Assembly (NCBI GenBank): GCA_002150815.3
Contig: NDFF03000381.1
Coordinates: forward strand, 372,001 to 436,000
Reading direction: 5' to 3'
Length of the DNA: 64,000 nt
Origin: Grammothele lineata
Lineage: Eukaryota > Basidiomycota > Agaricomycetes > Polyporales > Polyporaceae
Shown here: positions 21,496 through 34,515 of the stretch, in pieces
Layout of the letters: each line of letters opens with the position of its first letter
Numbering within the stretch: position 1 is the first letter of the stretch
Notes under the pieces: model-generated
The model's database searches: none
Seen by the model: only the letters and a program-made list of their open reading frames with translations
What the model was told of the DNA's origin: nothing
Position numbers and translations under genes: made by a program

Positions 21496-24066
21496 ATGTT
21501 TTCCTTCCGTCGCAAGCCCAAAAACGCCGAGCCCGAGCCCGCCATCCGCACGTCGCCCTCGCTGCCCGAACTCTCCTCGCAGGGCATACCCTGGCCGTCC
21601 AACCTCGTCGACCTCTCCCAGCTCCCGCCCGCCGCGGAGGCGGCCCACCCGCCCCCGCGCGGCGCGGCCAAGACGAGCTTCTCCGCGGACGTCGTCCCCG
21701 GCGCGGTCGTGCCCTTCCACAAGCCGTGGTCGTCCCCGGGCAAGGCCGCCGACAGCTCGAGCGGCCCGCCCATCGCGAGCCTCTACGCGTCCCACCCCCC
21801 GAGCGCGTTCGAGGGCCGCAAGGCGAGCCTCACGGGCCGCGTGAGGCCGAGCCAGAAGCGCAACAGGAACCCGACGACGTTCAACTTGATGGTGCGTCCC
21901 GCCTCGCTGTTCATGGTGTCGTTGTCGTCGTCGCGCGCTCTTTGCTTATTGCTCTGTTTCCCCCCTTTCCGTGTGTTCTGCTACACTTTGGCCGCGAATT
22001 TGCGTACGGCACACGCAATAGGTCGCGGGCGCGCAGGGCACGGGCAAGACGTCACTTCTCCGGCTCATCCTCGACACCGCGGACATCTCCCCGACAGCGA
22101 CTGCGGACCAGAAGGCGGCAATGGAGCGCTTCCTGCGCGGACCTCCGAAGCGCACCGACGCGATTCAGACCGCGTGCGTCGAGATCTGCGAGAGCAAGTA
22201 CGACCGCCTGCTCCTCTCCGTCATCGACACGCCCGGGCTCGACTTTCAGGAGGGCCATGAGCTCAAGCTGGAGCGCCAGGTGTCGACGGTCGTGAAGTAT
22301 CTGGATGCGCAGTTTGCGGACACGCTGAGCGAGGTGCGTCGTTGTTCTGTTGTTTCATTTGTCCCTCCCGCCGGCGGAGCATAGCTTGCGCCTTGCTATG
22401 CTTCCTGTCTATCACATCTGCGGCCTCGACGGAACCCCGAAAGCCTGAATACCACATATCGACGACGTCCGTCGTTCACGCTGTTCTTACGTCTGTTCTG
22501 ACGTCTGCTATTATCCCTTGACACGCCGCTGCTCGGCTCATGTTTTGTCACCGTTGTGCGTCGATTCTGACCGACTGCACAGGAGTCGAAGGTCGTCCGT
22601 CAAAGCAAAGGAGACCAACACATTCATCTGTGAGTTGCTTCCGTGATGAATAACTTGCTTCTCGTTCATCTCTCCTCGGCGTAGATGTATCTACTTGATC
22701 GACCCCTCCTCGATCATGACCGAGTCCGCCCGGCGCGCCCAATCTTCCTTCCCTACCAAGGTTCGTTCGGAGACGACCATCTCGTACAAGCCGCCAGATA
22801 CCACCGGCGCCGAATCCGACTCTGAAGACGAGGACGAGTCGGGTAGCAACCTCTCTATGTCCCCGGTTGACCTCCGAGTCATCCGCCGCCTTGCGACCCG
22901 CGCGAATGTCCTCCCTATCGTTGCGCATGCCGATTCTCTTACGGACGACAAGCTCGCAGCCATCAAGCGCGTCGTGCGCCGCGACCTCCGCACGCATAAC
23001 CTCGATTTTGGGGTATTCGGTCCGCCCGCGGACGATCCGAAGAGTCCTGCGGAGGAGACCCCGCAGCCGCAACCGAAGGTTAATGGGAGCAATGCCAGCG
23101 AGAGCAGCATCGACCATGCCACCAGCACTAACGGCACCAGCGTCAACGGACACACCGAAGACGCACCTTCCTCGGCCTCGGACGCAGGCCCGGCACCTGG
23201 CCCGCATGAAGCGGCAGAGGAGACCGAGCCGTCGGAGCGCCCCTCCCGCCCGGTGATCAAGCTGCGCCCGACGCGCCTCACGCGGCGTCCCTCGCGGTCG
23301 CGGTCGCGACTTGAGGCTGAAATGGCGGAGGACCCGGCGGCGATGGACCTCCTCCTGAACGACACGGCGAGCGTCGCGAGCGTGCGCTTCTCGGCGCACA
23401 TCGTCGCCAAGACGGACCTGTCGGAGGCCCTCCCCTTCGCGCTCGTCACGCCCGAGCACGTCCACCGCCGCCGCGCGCTCAAGAGCGCCGTTGCCTCCCC
23501 AGTTTCGGGCGGTGCCAGCACGAACGGGCACGGGCACGCGGCGGAGCACGCGGCGCTAAGGGAGAGCATGGTCACCCCGTCCGAGGACGGGCATGCACCG
23601 TCCATCGCGCACTCGACAGCGAGCATGATCACGTCGCCGACGAGCCCGTCGACGCCGGCTTCGCTCCGGCACTACCCGTACCTGCACGGTCCGCCCGCGG
23701 ACCTGCGGGGGGTGTTCGTTCGGAAGTTCCGATGGGGCACGGTGGACGTGCTTAACCCCGAGCACTGCGACTTCTCGGCACTTCGCACGGCGGTGCTGTC
23801 GACGCACATCAAGGTGCGTGTCAATTGGGCTGGAGAAGGGATGGAGATAGGGACTGACATTGAGTTCACGGTTTGCAGTTGCTCAAGATCAGGACAAAGG
23901 AGGTGCTGTACGAGAAGTACAGGACAGAGAAGCTGCTCGCGAGGCGCGCGACGCGTAATATCAGCGAGGACGAGACGCGGAGACTGTTGGAAGGTGAGCA
24001 ACTGACGTCGACGTGCCGCGTCAGTCCATCCGTTTGACACATTCCTCGACAGATCTCGGACTGTGA
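21496..24066 (+). CDS. Septin-like GTPase, paralogue of the upstream fused protein
   Basis: Exons 21496-21891, 22022-22333, 22583-22629, 22685-23813, 23879-23993 and 24053-24066 give 670 aa. The P-loop is GAQGTGKTS just after residue 132. G3 is SVIDTPGLDF, followed by HIHLCIYLIDP and VLPIVAHADSLT (AHAD at G4 where septins have AKAD). The C-terminal septin block is strong: FRWGTVDVLNPEHCDFSALR, then KEVLYEKYRTEKLL. A Ser/Asn/Gly-rich insert of roughly 230 residues interrupts the second half of the G domain. The 130-residue N-terminus is Pro/Ser-rich with no motif. Three introns match the upstream paralogue in position and phase. No C-terminal coiled coil of canonical septins follows. Whether it assembles into filaments cannot be told from sequence. 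Confidence 0.85.
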
Positions 24067-24494
24067 TAACTGGTTGCATCTGTCTTTTATATCCTTCCCT
24101 CGTTACCCCTCGGCTCGGCGATCGCCACTTGTGTATTTACCCCCACATCTATCCCCGTCACGTCGTACATACCTTTACCTACCCAGGAGGTCTGTTCGTC
24201 GGTTGATGCCGCATTCTTGCTTGAACGTGTATCTGTGTCTCTCATCCTCATTATGCTTTATCTACAGTACCCGTCCCATGCCCACTCTCCCCGTGCGTGT
24301 GCAGTTCGACATTACCTTTGTACATATTAGTGCCCCCCTAGTTTTGCGCCTCGACTTGAATCCGTCCGCGCCCCCACTCTCGCTACCATCATATCCATAT
24401 CTCTCACGTCAGCTGCCATAGCTTGTCTTTCGTCTCCATTACGTGCTCTATACTGTTACAACGGGCTTCCATAGGCGTGTATTCGCTGACAGAA
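24067..24494. other. Convergent 3' region
   Basis: This 428-bp gap lies between the stops of the septin-like gene and ARO7. It is pyrimidine-rich on the plus strand and contains no supported gene. Confidence 0.5.
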
Positions 24495-25791
24495 CTATTG
24501 ATGATTCTCATTCGACGCCAGCTTTTCGACCTCCTCTTCTGAAAGCCCCTCCAGCCGTACCAGCAGGTAATCAACCTAGATTGTTCGTCAACTTTCACAC
24601 TCTGTCCTACACGACAATGTCTGCAACGCACCTCGACCTCTTTCGTGAGCGGGATAATGTGGTGCTCGTAGAGCTCGACGACACCGTCGACATCGATCTT
24701 GCGCGCAGAGTCATCGCTGAGGGGCTCGCCGTCGGGCGAGAAGTTGATCGCGTAGAGGGACGCCTTCTTGCGGAGCCGCTGGAGGAGCTTGCGCTCGACC
24801 TCGGGCTTGGTGATGAGCGCCTCGAGCGCGGCACGGTTCCGCGAGCGGATGTGCGGGATGAACGCGGCGGGGTGGTCCCGGAACTTGCTCTCGGACACGA
24901 ACTTGCCTGTTCGCGCGTATGAGCGAACGTAGAAAGGGGTAGGTGCGGTACGGGGGGGGATAGGGGATAGAAGGGAAGAAACACGCACCGTAGTGGACGC
25001 GCTTAGATATCGCCTGGAGGACCTCGAGGTCGACGAACGCGGCGCTGCCGTAGTTACCGTCATCCTCGTACTCCTCGTCGCCGACGATGCCGTTCGCGCG
25101 TTTGAGCGTGGCGAGTGCGAGCGTCGCTGCGCGGGTGATGCGCGGGATGATCGCCTGGGTGTAGAAGGAGAGGATCGACGCGTTCACGCAGACCTTGTTC
25201 GGGTGCAGGATCGGCGGATGCGGGAACGGCTTCAGGATTGGTGGGGGCAGTTGTGCGGGGTCTGTGAACGGGTACTCGTCCGGGCTGGCGTGCGCGTGGC
25301 AAGCGTACACGAGGGTGGAGAGGAGGGGTGAGGTAAGGTGTCAGTCGACTTCGTCGTGTGCCCCCTCTCCCTCCCTCTATTTCGCCTCTTCCTTCCGTCC
25401 CACCACAGCATGCGATTGACAGAAGCAGGCTCACCTGGTGTATCGCCTCGCCTTAGCTGGACCCAACATCGAAACATCGAGACATGATCAGCGCGCCCAT
25501 GTCCAAAGAAGCACGCCTTGCGGGGGAGAAGGGGGCCCGCAGCTACTCACCATGGAAGGTCTCGGTCTCCTTGAGGAACCATTCTAGCCATGAGCCTGTG
25601 AAGCCAATGTCCTTGAGCTCCTGGATCTCCCCACGGCGGTATGCCTTGGGATTGTGCGCGAACTGCGCGCGCTCGATGAGCGAGAAGATGATTGTGTCTT
25701 CAAGCCTCACGAGAATATTGCGGATGCGGTCGAGCGAGAGCGGGTCGCCCCCCAGTACAAAGTTCTTGATCGGTAGTGGTACACTCGACAT
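24495..25791 (-). CDS. ARO7: Chorismate mutase (Aro7, AroQ fungal type)
   Basis: This enzyme converts chorismate to prephenate for phenylalanine and tyrosine. In yeast it is a cytosolic dimer inhibited by Tyr and activated by Trp. Exons 25791-25551, 25456-25435, 25284-24989, 24906-24632 and 24575-24495 give 304 aa. Family blocks: [96 protein letters not shown] and the C-terminal [19 protein letters not shown]. Exon 2 is a 22-nt microexon that alone supplies the AKARRYT stretch, with a 150-nt intron after it (long for this window). The protein is somewhat longer than yeast Aro7 (256 aa) at both ends and in loops. Confidence 0.94.
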
Positions 25792-27070
25792 CGTCGGGCT
25801 GTAGACTTTGAATTCGGCCTTGCAAAAGGGAGAGGGGTTTGTCGGTGAGTATGAAGAGGTCTGGGGCTGGGTCGTGGGGTCGTGGGGGTCACTAGAATCG
25901 CACGGGACATTGGGCTATCGTGACTCGATATAAAACGGACGAGGGCAGCTTACTCGCACCGCATGTGTGTGCGCCAGCCACATCCTACCGATGACCTGAG
26001 GTGAAGAACGAATGTCTACGCGTTTCAGCATTCAGGCCGATGGGCGTTGCGGTGTGGCTGCCGGTCATCGAGATATCAATCTCCAGGCCATGAGGTGTGG
26101 CTGGGCTGCGTGAAACATGACATCTTCTCTAAGGCACGTACTTCTCAAAACATTGAGTGAGTTGTAAAATTACTTCAGCGTACCTCGAGGAAGTTGAATG
26201 ACTTGCCATCGCGGTCAAAGGACCTCTTACGCGTATCATGCATACACATGTATTGAACATGGTAGACCTCCGTGATGCTGCCGGTCATGGCTGATCTACA
26301 GCTTTGTACGTTCCAATCGAGAAACTTCTGGACGCACAGGTTGTATGATGTCTTTGCCTCGTCACTGAGTGTCGAAGCCGTTCAATCGCACCGATAACCG
26401 TCCGGATGTCTCGGAGGGGTTTCCGGTAAGCTCTGACTCATACTACCTTCTTGGTCTCCGGTGTGTTCCTCCTGACCTTTTTTTACGAACGTTTGCTCAG
26501 CCATGACGAGTTCACAGGACGGTCTAGAACGCTTCTGTAGATTGCATTCAACGTCGCGGAACCGCTGGGCAAGCGCGGCAGGTTCGGGCGGTCCAAAGAG
26601 CGTGCGATGTGCCCCACGCCCACCTCGAGGCTCGCAGAGAACGTGGGCACCCTACTGCGTGGAATACGGAGCAGCCTACTCGAGGAGCTCCGCGCTGACC
26701 CGTCTCAAGGCGCATTAAGGCCCTTTGACTCCTCCGTCGCCCGTCATCAAGTGGTTATCATGGCTCCATCAAGCCCATCCGAGGCGAACGTGAGAGCTTG
26801 TCCCCGATACCCTTGTCGAGAAGCATCGGAACATGGCCAACTCTCCAATGGCCGACCTTCGTCGTGGAGCGGCCCAAGCCAGGGTTCGCTCCCAGGCTCC
26901 AGAGCGGGCAAACTGCGTCCCGCGCACCATGCCAGACCGAGTCACTGGCGTCGTTCGTGGTCTTGGGGTCATCCTACGGTTCTCTCGGTATAAATGTACC
27001 GAGCGGGAAGATCAGAATGGCTGAGGATATTTTGCCTTCCCCATCGACTCTCGCCTCCTTACGCGTCGCA
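25792..27070. other. Divergent intergenic region between ARO7 and THI4
   Basis: This is about 1.3 kb. Between about 26540 and 26740 a plus-strand frame has some coding-like character (for example NVAEPLGKRGRFGRSKE) but no recognisable family or splice structure, so it may be a relic or chance. I looked for the conserved TPP-riboswitch core expected in some fungal thiamine genes and did not see it. Confidence 0.4.
26989..26995 (+). promoter_or_regulatory. TATA box of THI4
   Basis: TATAAAT lies 82 bp upstream of the ATG at 27071 and 28 bp upstream of an earlier in-frame ATG at 27017. With ordinary TATA-to-start spacing of about 30 bp, transcription would begin near 27020. That leaves the first ATG outside or at the very edge of the mRNA and favours 27071. 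Confidence 0.55.
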
Positions 27071-28260
<1,190 letters not shown>

Positions 28261-29043
28261 ACACCATGAAAAAACGCACACTCGGAAAATCGAGTAGACT
28301 TTTGTCTTGTACTATCCACGAAAGCTGCCGTTTTGTCGCAATCAATGTACACCACCCTACTCACCAAGGACCACCTGTCGTCTAGTTCCGAAGGAGTGCG
28401 CACGGGGAGTGACTTAAGAAGAGACCCTTTTATGATTGGGTAACACCTGTAAACGTACTCATACAACACAATGCTCAAGCCAAAACACCTGAGGGAGGAG
28501 ACTCGTCCGAACGAAGAAGATCAACCTGGAAGCGCATATAAGACACGAAGCGACACGGAGAAATGATCATCGGAGAGAGAGCACTGCCGTCGCACGCTGT
28601 GATCGGAGGGAGAAGGTAAGTCCGAAGGAAGGAGGGGTGGGTACCTGCCATATCAGAAGGGAGGAGGCGCGAGCGAACCCACGATTATGTACCGACTCGA
28701 CTCGACTCAGCTCAGAAGGGAGAGCGGCCGCCAGTGCTACTACTGTTCGATATGTTATGTGAGTAGAGAAGACCCCGGAGAGGAAAGGAGAGAGGCAATA
28801 TTGAGTGCATAAACAGAGCAAGGGAGTACCATATGTTACCGATCGGCCTGCATGTGAGTCCAATGCGGAGCGCAGAGTGCGCGTGCGGGGTGGCGCATTC
28901 TAGGGGTCGTGATTGTGTGGGGTATGAGACACCGTTTATACTGGCCATGCCAGCACCTTCCAATAGGCTTAGTTGTTGGGTTTGCATCCGTCGCCGCTTG
29001 TTCCGATACGGAAGAGACGACAGCGAGGCATTGGTGGCGTTGA
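28261..29043. other. Convergent 3' region, no gene seen
   Basis: This 783-bp gap lies between the THI4 stop and the stop of the NDK-like gene. No coding signal or repeat was recognised. Confidence 0.5.
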
Positions 29044-30786
29044 CTATGCTCGCACGGCGCGGGGCGCGGGCGCCGCCGTCTTGCCCTTCGCCTGTCCCCC
29101 ACCAATCGCCGCACTAGCCATCTTCGCCGCCCTGAGCAGCGCACTCTTGTTCGTCCGCGGGGCGACCGTCGGAGCCTGCAGGCTGCTCGGGCGCGGGCGC
29201 GGTTTCGCCGGTGTCTCTGCCGCGGGCGGGGAGGCACCGTTCGCCTTGCCGTTCGCCTTCGGGACCACCCCGGAAGATTTTGACGTCGGAGCAAGGGATG
29301 GGCGTGAGCCTGCCGTGCCAGTGCTGCGCGTGCCAGTGAGAGAGGTAGTACGCGTGAGGGTGGCGGGGCGCGAGGCGGGCTGCAGGGAAGCGGCCGAAGG
29401 TGGGCGTGCGAGGGAGGGGCGTGAGGAGGACGTGCCGCTGAAGGACTGTCGCGACGAGGAACGGGACGGGACGGAAGGAGCAGAGGATCCGCGGACTGTA
29501 GCGGGGAAGCGAGTCAGCGAGCGAACATGCAGGATGGGGAATGGCCACTTACACATGAATGATGAAGGAGGAGCAGCCTCCTTCTGCGCCCGAAGCGCTG
29601 CGCTCTTGTTCAATCTAGGGGCGACGGTCGGTGGGCGTGTGCTGGCGACGGCAATGCTCTCTCTACGCTTGTGTCCTGGGACTCCGTCAAAGGTGGCCTT
29701 TTGCTGATCAACAGTCGCGATCGAGGGCCGCTTCTTGTCTTCAGGCTTGATTCCCAGCCTGAGCGACGCCGCGCGCGTCATGCGCGGCGCAACCGTCGGA
29801 GGTGCCGTGCTGGCCACAGTGATCGTTTCTGCACGCTTGTGGCCGGGCACGTTCGCAAACGTTTGTGCCAGGCGTTCCTTGGTGGGCGCGGCGCGCTTCG
29901 GGGCTTCGTACGCGACGCCCGCACGGAGGGCAGCGGCCTTGGACATGCGTGGGACGATGTCGGGCGCGGCGTGGGTCGCGGGGAGGGCTCGCGCCTTGAA
30001 ACCGGGCTTTCCGGCCCCATTCGCGGACGCCCCAGCATGCGAGGACGCGTACTCCGATCCGCCAGCCCCGTTGCGCAGCGCCTCCAGGACGGAAGAAGAT
30101 ACGGACCTCATCGAGCCCGCAGGCACGCCATCGCCAACGTCAGGCAGGTCCGTGACGGGGAAAGGCGGCGAAGAGGCGAAGATGGCCTGGATCTGTATCT
30201 CCGCGGTCTGTGCGTCAGGAGAGCCCATAATGGCGTTTTGCGATGCGGACAGGCCGTAGAGCGCGCGGAGGGCGTTGGGCGTATCCTGGCGCGCGACCTC
30301 GGGATCGGGGTCGCCCATGAGTGAGTGCCAGACTTCGACTGCGCGGCGGCGCTCGAGGACGTAGACCCAGACGGGACCCCTGTACGTGGGCACGCGCGGG
30401 CACGAGGCAGATAAGGGGGAGAAAGGAGAGGAGGCACGATGAGCAACGGGCGCGAGGAGGGGCGGAGGGGCACTCACTCGGCGAAAGACTCATAGTCGGG
30501 CCCGAAGAGGTCGAAGAGCGTGTCCGGGTCGGTATCGATGTCGAACTCCATCTGTCTCTCTTTAACAATCTAGGGCAGGTCAGCTTGAGTGCTCAATGAC
30601 GGGGCAGACAGGGTCACGTACCTCAAAGCCAGCCTCCGAGATACGCAACTCGATGTCAAACCGGTTGTTGAGGGCATGATTCTTGATAATCGCGACCGTC
30701 CTTGTGGGGTTGGAGACGGGGCTATTCAAGATGGGACTGGAAAGGACCTCTCCGGGAGTCTGGGAGGGGGAAGAAGGGGCAGACAT
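29044..30786 (-). CDS. NDK-like domain protein lacking the catalytic His, with repeat-rich tail
   Basis: Exons 30786-30622, 30569-30478, 30379-29553 and 29495-29044 give 511 aa. Residues about 28-150 follow the nucleoside diphosphate kinase fold: TRTVAIIKNHALNNRFDIEL, AGFEIVKERQMEF, GPVWVYVLERRRAVEVW, LMGDPDPEVA, PNALRALYGLSASQNAIMGS and AEIQIQAIFASS. In true NDKs the end of this block reads RNxxHGSD, and the histidine forms the phospho-intermediate; here Met137 stands in its place. Loss of ordinary NDK activity is inferred. The remaining 360 residues are Ser/Pro/Ala-rich and carry four copies of a PTVAPR-type motif, the last close to the C-terminus. A scaffold or regulatory role is possible but unproven. 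Confidence 0.82.
29130..29966 (-). repeat. Four-copy PTVAPR-x4-A-x-LR protein repeat within the NDK-like gene
   Basis: Degenerate copies read PDIVPRMSKAAALRAG, PTVAPRMTRAASLRLG, PTVAPRLNKSAALRAQ and PTVAPRTNKSALLRAA. Copies 2 and 3 are each preceded by a VPGHKR-x-E-[ST]-I-x-VAST unit (the second preceded by FDGVPGHKR). Spacing is about 50-55 residues for the first three copies, then a long Ser-rich gap before the last. Confidence 0.75.
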
Positions 30787-32127
30787 TGTCGGTGAAAGTG
30801 ACTTGTGCGGGAAAGTCGAGAAAGAGCGGTGGAGCGGCGAGACGCAAAACTAATAGACAAGAGGGTATAGAACTGATATCTGGCGGAAAGGAAAGGAGAA
30901 TAAGCCCCAGACTAGATTCGAGAGGAGTCCCGGTTTGAGGAGAGTTGGACGAGTTGTTGAACACGGCTCTCGGCCGTCCCTGCCATCACCTGTCCTCGCC
31001 TGCCGGGACCCCGGACACAGATCTCTTGTCGACCGATCCCCCTGTATTATCGACATCCGCGGGTATTGTTCGCATAGGGGTATCGTCGGAGTCGATTCGC
31101 TCTGCTGCATGCACTGGTGCGTCTTCTGACAAGTTGCATTCCCTAAGCTCTCGGCATACCGCCCTGTGCTCGAAGGTGGAAGGGAACCGGAGGGCCAACA
31201 CTGACGCGACCCGGCGCGTTACGACACGTGTTATTACGTCACAGCGACTCCCTTGACGACCGATCACTGAGCGGTTGCGCGTTTAATCCTTTCGGGACCG
31301 GCCGCTTTGCCGACGCTCGTCCATGGCGGTCAGCCACGGAGACCACTCATCGACTGCTTCTCACGTCTTCCGAGATGTTCAAGCCTACTGTGGCTCATTT
31401 GAAACCGCGATCACAAAATATCTGCTAAGTTTTCCTCATCACGACCCTTTTGCTTGTTAATATTAACGTGCTGAGAACGTGTGCACGGCATTCATAGCGT
31501 CATCATCCGATAGCTCTCAGTATGTGGCCGTCGGAAGAAAGCCTCACGTACATGCCATCCACGGCGATCCACTGTCCTATATACTCGATCAGATCAGATA
31601 GCCACCATGCTACTCGAACTTGGCATATTATTCGACCGACAGCTCCAGGAGACGCAAAAACGGTCCACCTCTTTGTCTTGTGTCACATGCTAATCTATGC
31701 TTCGATACTCCATGCCACTGTCAGCAACCCTCGCAACACACGGATAAATGGACAGTTTATACTACATTCCTCCAGTCCCGATCCCATAAAACTTGATCTT
31801 ACCGCTTTGTGCGCCAGGCGCAACGATTACACACTTCGCCGTATGATACATGAGGCACGAAAGAAGCGTCGCAGGATGACCTTCCTAGTAGCTCGTACAC
31901 AAGTTCAGACGCTGGTTCACGCAAGGCGGTCCGACTCCATGACGTTAACCCTCTTCCTGCAGGTCCAGACTGTTCTAACTAGCTACCCACGTTACGCCCA
32001 TGTTACGCTCTGGTTACACTCGAGCAGATTTACGGCGCTGGTCCCTTGGCTCTTCGGCATTTAAGAGGGTAGCACTGACTCGCTTTGGACAATTGCCGAC
32101 TTTTACCCCTTCCTTTTGCTAGACAAT
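30787..32127. other. Intergenic region, lower GC, no gene supported
   Basis: This is 1.3 kb between the divergent NDK-like and DUF6533 genes. A 180-aa open frame (31522-32064, plus strand) has no motif I recognise. Base composition is more AT-rich than in the flanking genes. Confidence 0.45.
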
Positions 32128-33878
32128 ATGCTACGCAGCTCAGGAGAGATGTTTGATGTGGCCTTCACAAAGGTGTACGTGTGTCTTACACATGGATGTT
32201 GACGACCTCAGTTGACTCTAGTATTCCCGCATCATAGTATCGTCACGGATTACTGCACTCTAGCTGCTGCCGGTGAGTTGCAAGTGTTCCTCCGATTTGC
32301 TGGCATCCAACCGACTGGACTCGAAGTCGCTGTTTTGTACGAACACTGCATTACACTTGATCGGGAAGTCAAACTCGTCTGGAAAGGACACCTCACGAGT
32401 GCAACCGTCCTTTTCTACTTCAACCGCTACACCACGCTCGTAGGCCACATATTCAACCTCACCATCTTCTCTTCCATGTCGGATTCGGTATGTATGATCT
32501 ATGTGCCTGCCAATACCTTCTTGCTTACACGAATGGCAGAGGTATTCCCCGCTTAATCATTGCATTAACCCTTATGCATACCACGGTGTAATGACAGCTG
32601 CGCGATCACAATCAAACTTGCATTTGTCGTGTATTTCGGGCAATTCGTCTTCCCTGGAGGTAGGAATACATTTCCGTGACTCATGGTATAGGACGAGCAT
32701 TCATATATAGGCCAGTGTTCTCTACCTTGAGAGCCTACGCCTTGAGCAGGAGTAAACTCGTATCGGGTTTAGTGTTCTCCCTCGGCCCGGTCGTTTCCAT
32801 AGGTCTCAGTTTGGTACGTACTGGGTGGAAACTAGAAGACATCCGACCCTCACGGCTGAACCTCTAAGGTACAATATCCGCTAGGATTAACCGGGGACAG
32901 TGTACCCGGCGCCAAGGGATGCAGGGTCGTGTATGACCATCCGTCGGTTCGTTTCACTCGTCATACAGTGTGAGTCCTTCTACAGACACACTCTATCAGC
33001 GCTGACGCATTGAGTCCTGCAGTGGTGAGTAGGAAGCCCTCCGCGAAACCGTTGATAGCGGAAGGAGCACTTATATGCCGCGATCCGGCAGCCATTACAA
33101 GGAGCTGCGCCTTGTTGTCGGACATTGTCCTCGTATTTGTGACATGGTCCTGTCTGTGCAACAAGGAGCTTTTTAACGATACGATCAAAGTGCCCACTTT
33201 CTCTCAGGTTCTCATGAGAGATGGTACGTACAGGGGTTTGAGAGAGTTGCTAATCTATTGACGATCTCGGCGATGGCACAGGGATGCTATACTTCGTGTA
33301 AGTAGGCTCGATATACTTCTGGTAATGGTGTTCTTACATCCAACGTAGCACCCTTGGGGTGTTGAATGCGCTCCATCTTGCTTTGTCTGAAGCCCTGGTG
33401 AGTGACTTTCGGATAGGGTATACGTCAATGGCTCAGTACCGTTATCCCCTGTCGGTGCTCAACAGATTGAAGGCCCCTACAAGGCGATGTCCTTCGTTGG
33501 CCTGTTCACACAACCGTAAGACAGTGCCGCGTGACGCTTCAGGCACGTTCTCACTGTGTGATCCCTAGCATCGCATCCATCCTTATGTCAAGATTCCTCC
33601 TGGACCTTCAAGAAGCCATTCACAGATCCACCCACGGGGGGTCGTCGACCGACTCATCCCTGGATGGACCCATCATCTTCAGGGCGGCCGTTGAACAATT
33701 AGGGTCATCCATCCTTCCGGGGGCGGAAGATGGTGACGATGACGCGCTTATGCTTGCTGCAAGCGGGCAGTCGGGGATCATCGGGCAAGGGAACGTGGTG
33801 AACCTGGAGCATACGTCGAGAGTCACACATATCGAACAAGGGCGTGTTCACGACGTCATAGAAGAGATCCCTCGATGA
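32128..33878 (+). CDS. DUF6533 multi-pass membrane protein
   Basis: This belongs to a family of uncharacterised membrane proteins expanded in mushroom-forming fungi. Confident exons: 32212-32272, 32327-32487 (VAVLYEHCITLDREVKLVWK, the DUF6533 hallmark, then YFNRYTTLVGHIFNL), a segment around 32710-32812 (STLRAYALSRSKLV plus a hydrophobic helix), a segment ending near 33223 (SDIVLVFVTWSCL, then VLMRDG), a 16-nt exon 33282-33297 (MLYFV), TLGVLNALHLALSEAL up to about 33398, and the last exon with LMSRFLLDLQEA ending at 33878. The first exon (from 32128) and the middle exons between 32488 and 32710 are unclear. The acidic tail (EDGDDDA) is probably cytoplasmic. No function is known. Confidence 0.72.
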
Positions 33879-34515
33879 ACGTAACCATGTGGATGGAGTC
33901 TGTGCTACGGTTCTCGTGTGTTGAATGTGTCTGGTTATATCATGGGCTAGTGACGAGCCGGTCTCATGTCTCGGCGTATGGTTCCGTTTTTCTTTGGATG
34001 GCCGTACACGGCACAATTGCTTGGCCGAATATTCAGTTGCTAATAGTGTCGGTTTGAGTTCACATTCCAACATAGAGGCTCGGCGGAGTAGTCTAGCAGA
34101 TATACCGCCACGATATCTCGCAAGGTGATGCATACTTGAAATCTGACTCCTTTAGGGAACGTTGGTAGAGGAGGCGATAGGTCACGTATGCACTAGTGCT
34201 CAGCTCCCAGACGGCGACAACCCAAACACAATGGGGGTCAAGGCTCGATAAGCCCATGCTGACAACGGTCTGGGTAGCAAGTGGTGTTGTATCTTCAGCG
34301 TGCAACGAATTATTGATACAGTTGTCTGACTAAATAAGCCGTACCGACCGCGATCTAAGTGTAGTATGGTACCGTAATACGTGAAGACGGGTAGCCCAGC
34401 GGGGAGGGAGTAAGGGAGGATGGGAGTGGATGTGTACGGAAATATGGATTAGGGGTAGTGGGCATTAAACAATGTCATCCAAGTCCGCCGAGGCCTGCAC
34501 ATGCGGTGGAGAGCG
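33879..34515. other. Convergent 3' region, no gene seen
   Basis: This 637-bp gap lies between the DUF6533 gene and TAM41. Only short motif-free frames are present. Confidence 0.5.

Noticed and set aside
20788..22295. Long open frames (335 aa minus strand, 447 aa plus strand) over the septin-like promoter and first exons
   Set aside because: Arg/Ala/Gly-rich in several frames at once, no motifs, and they overlap the septin-like exons in other frames; GC-rich shadows.
22548..23632. Minus-strand frames of 313 and 333 aa opposite the second septin-like gene
   Set aside because: Complementary-strand shadows of the large fourth exon, which carries recognisable septin motifs.
31522..32064. A 180-aa plus-strand ORF between the NDK-like and DUF6533 genes
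   Set aside because: No family, no repeat and no splice partners; composition like the surrounding non-coding DNA. Left as unsupported.
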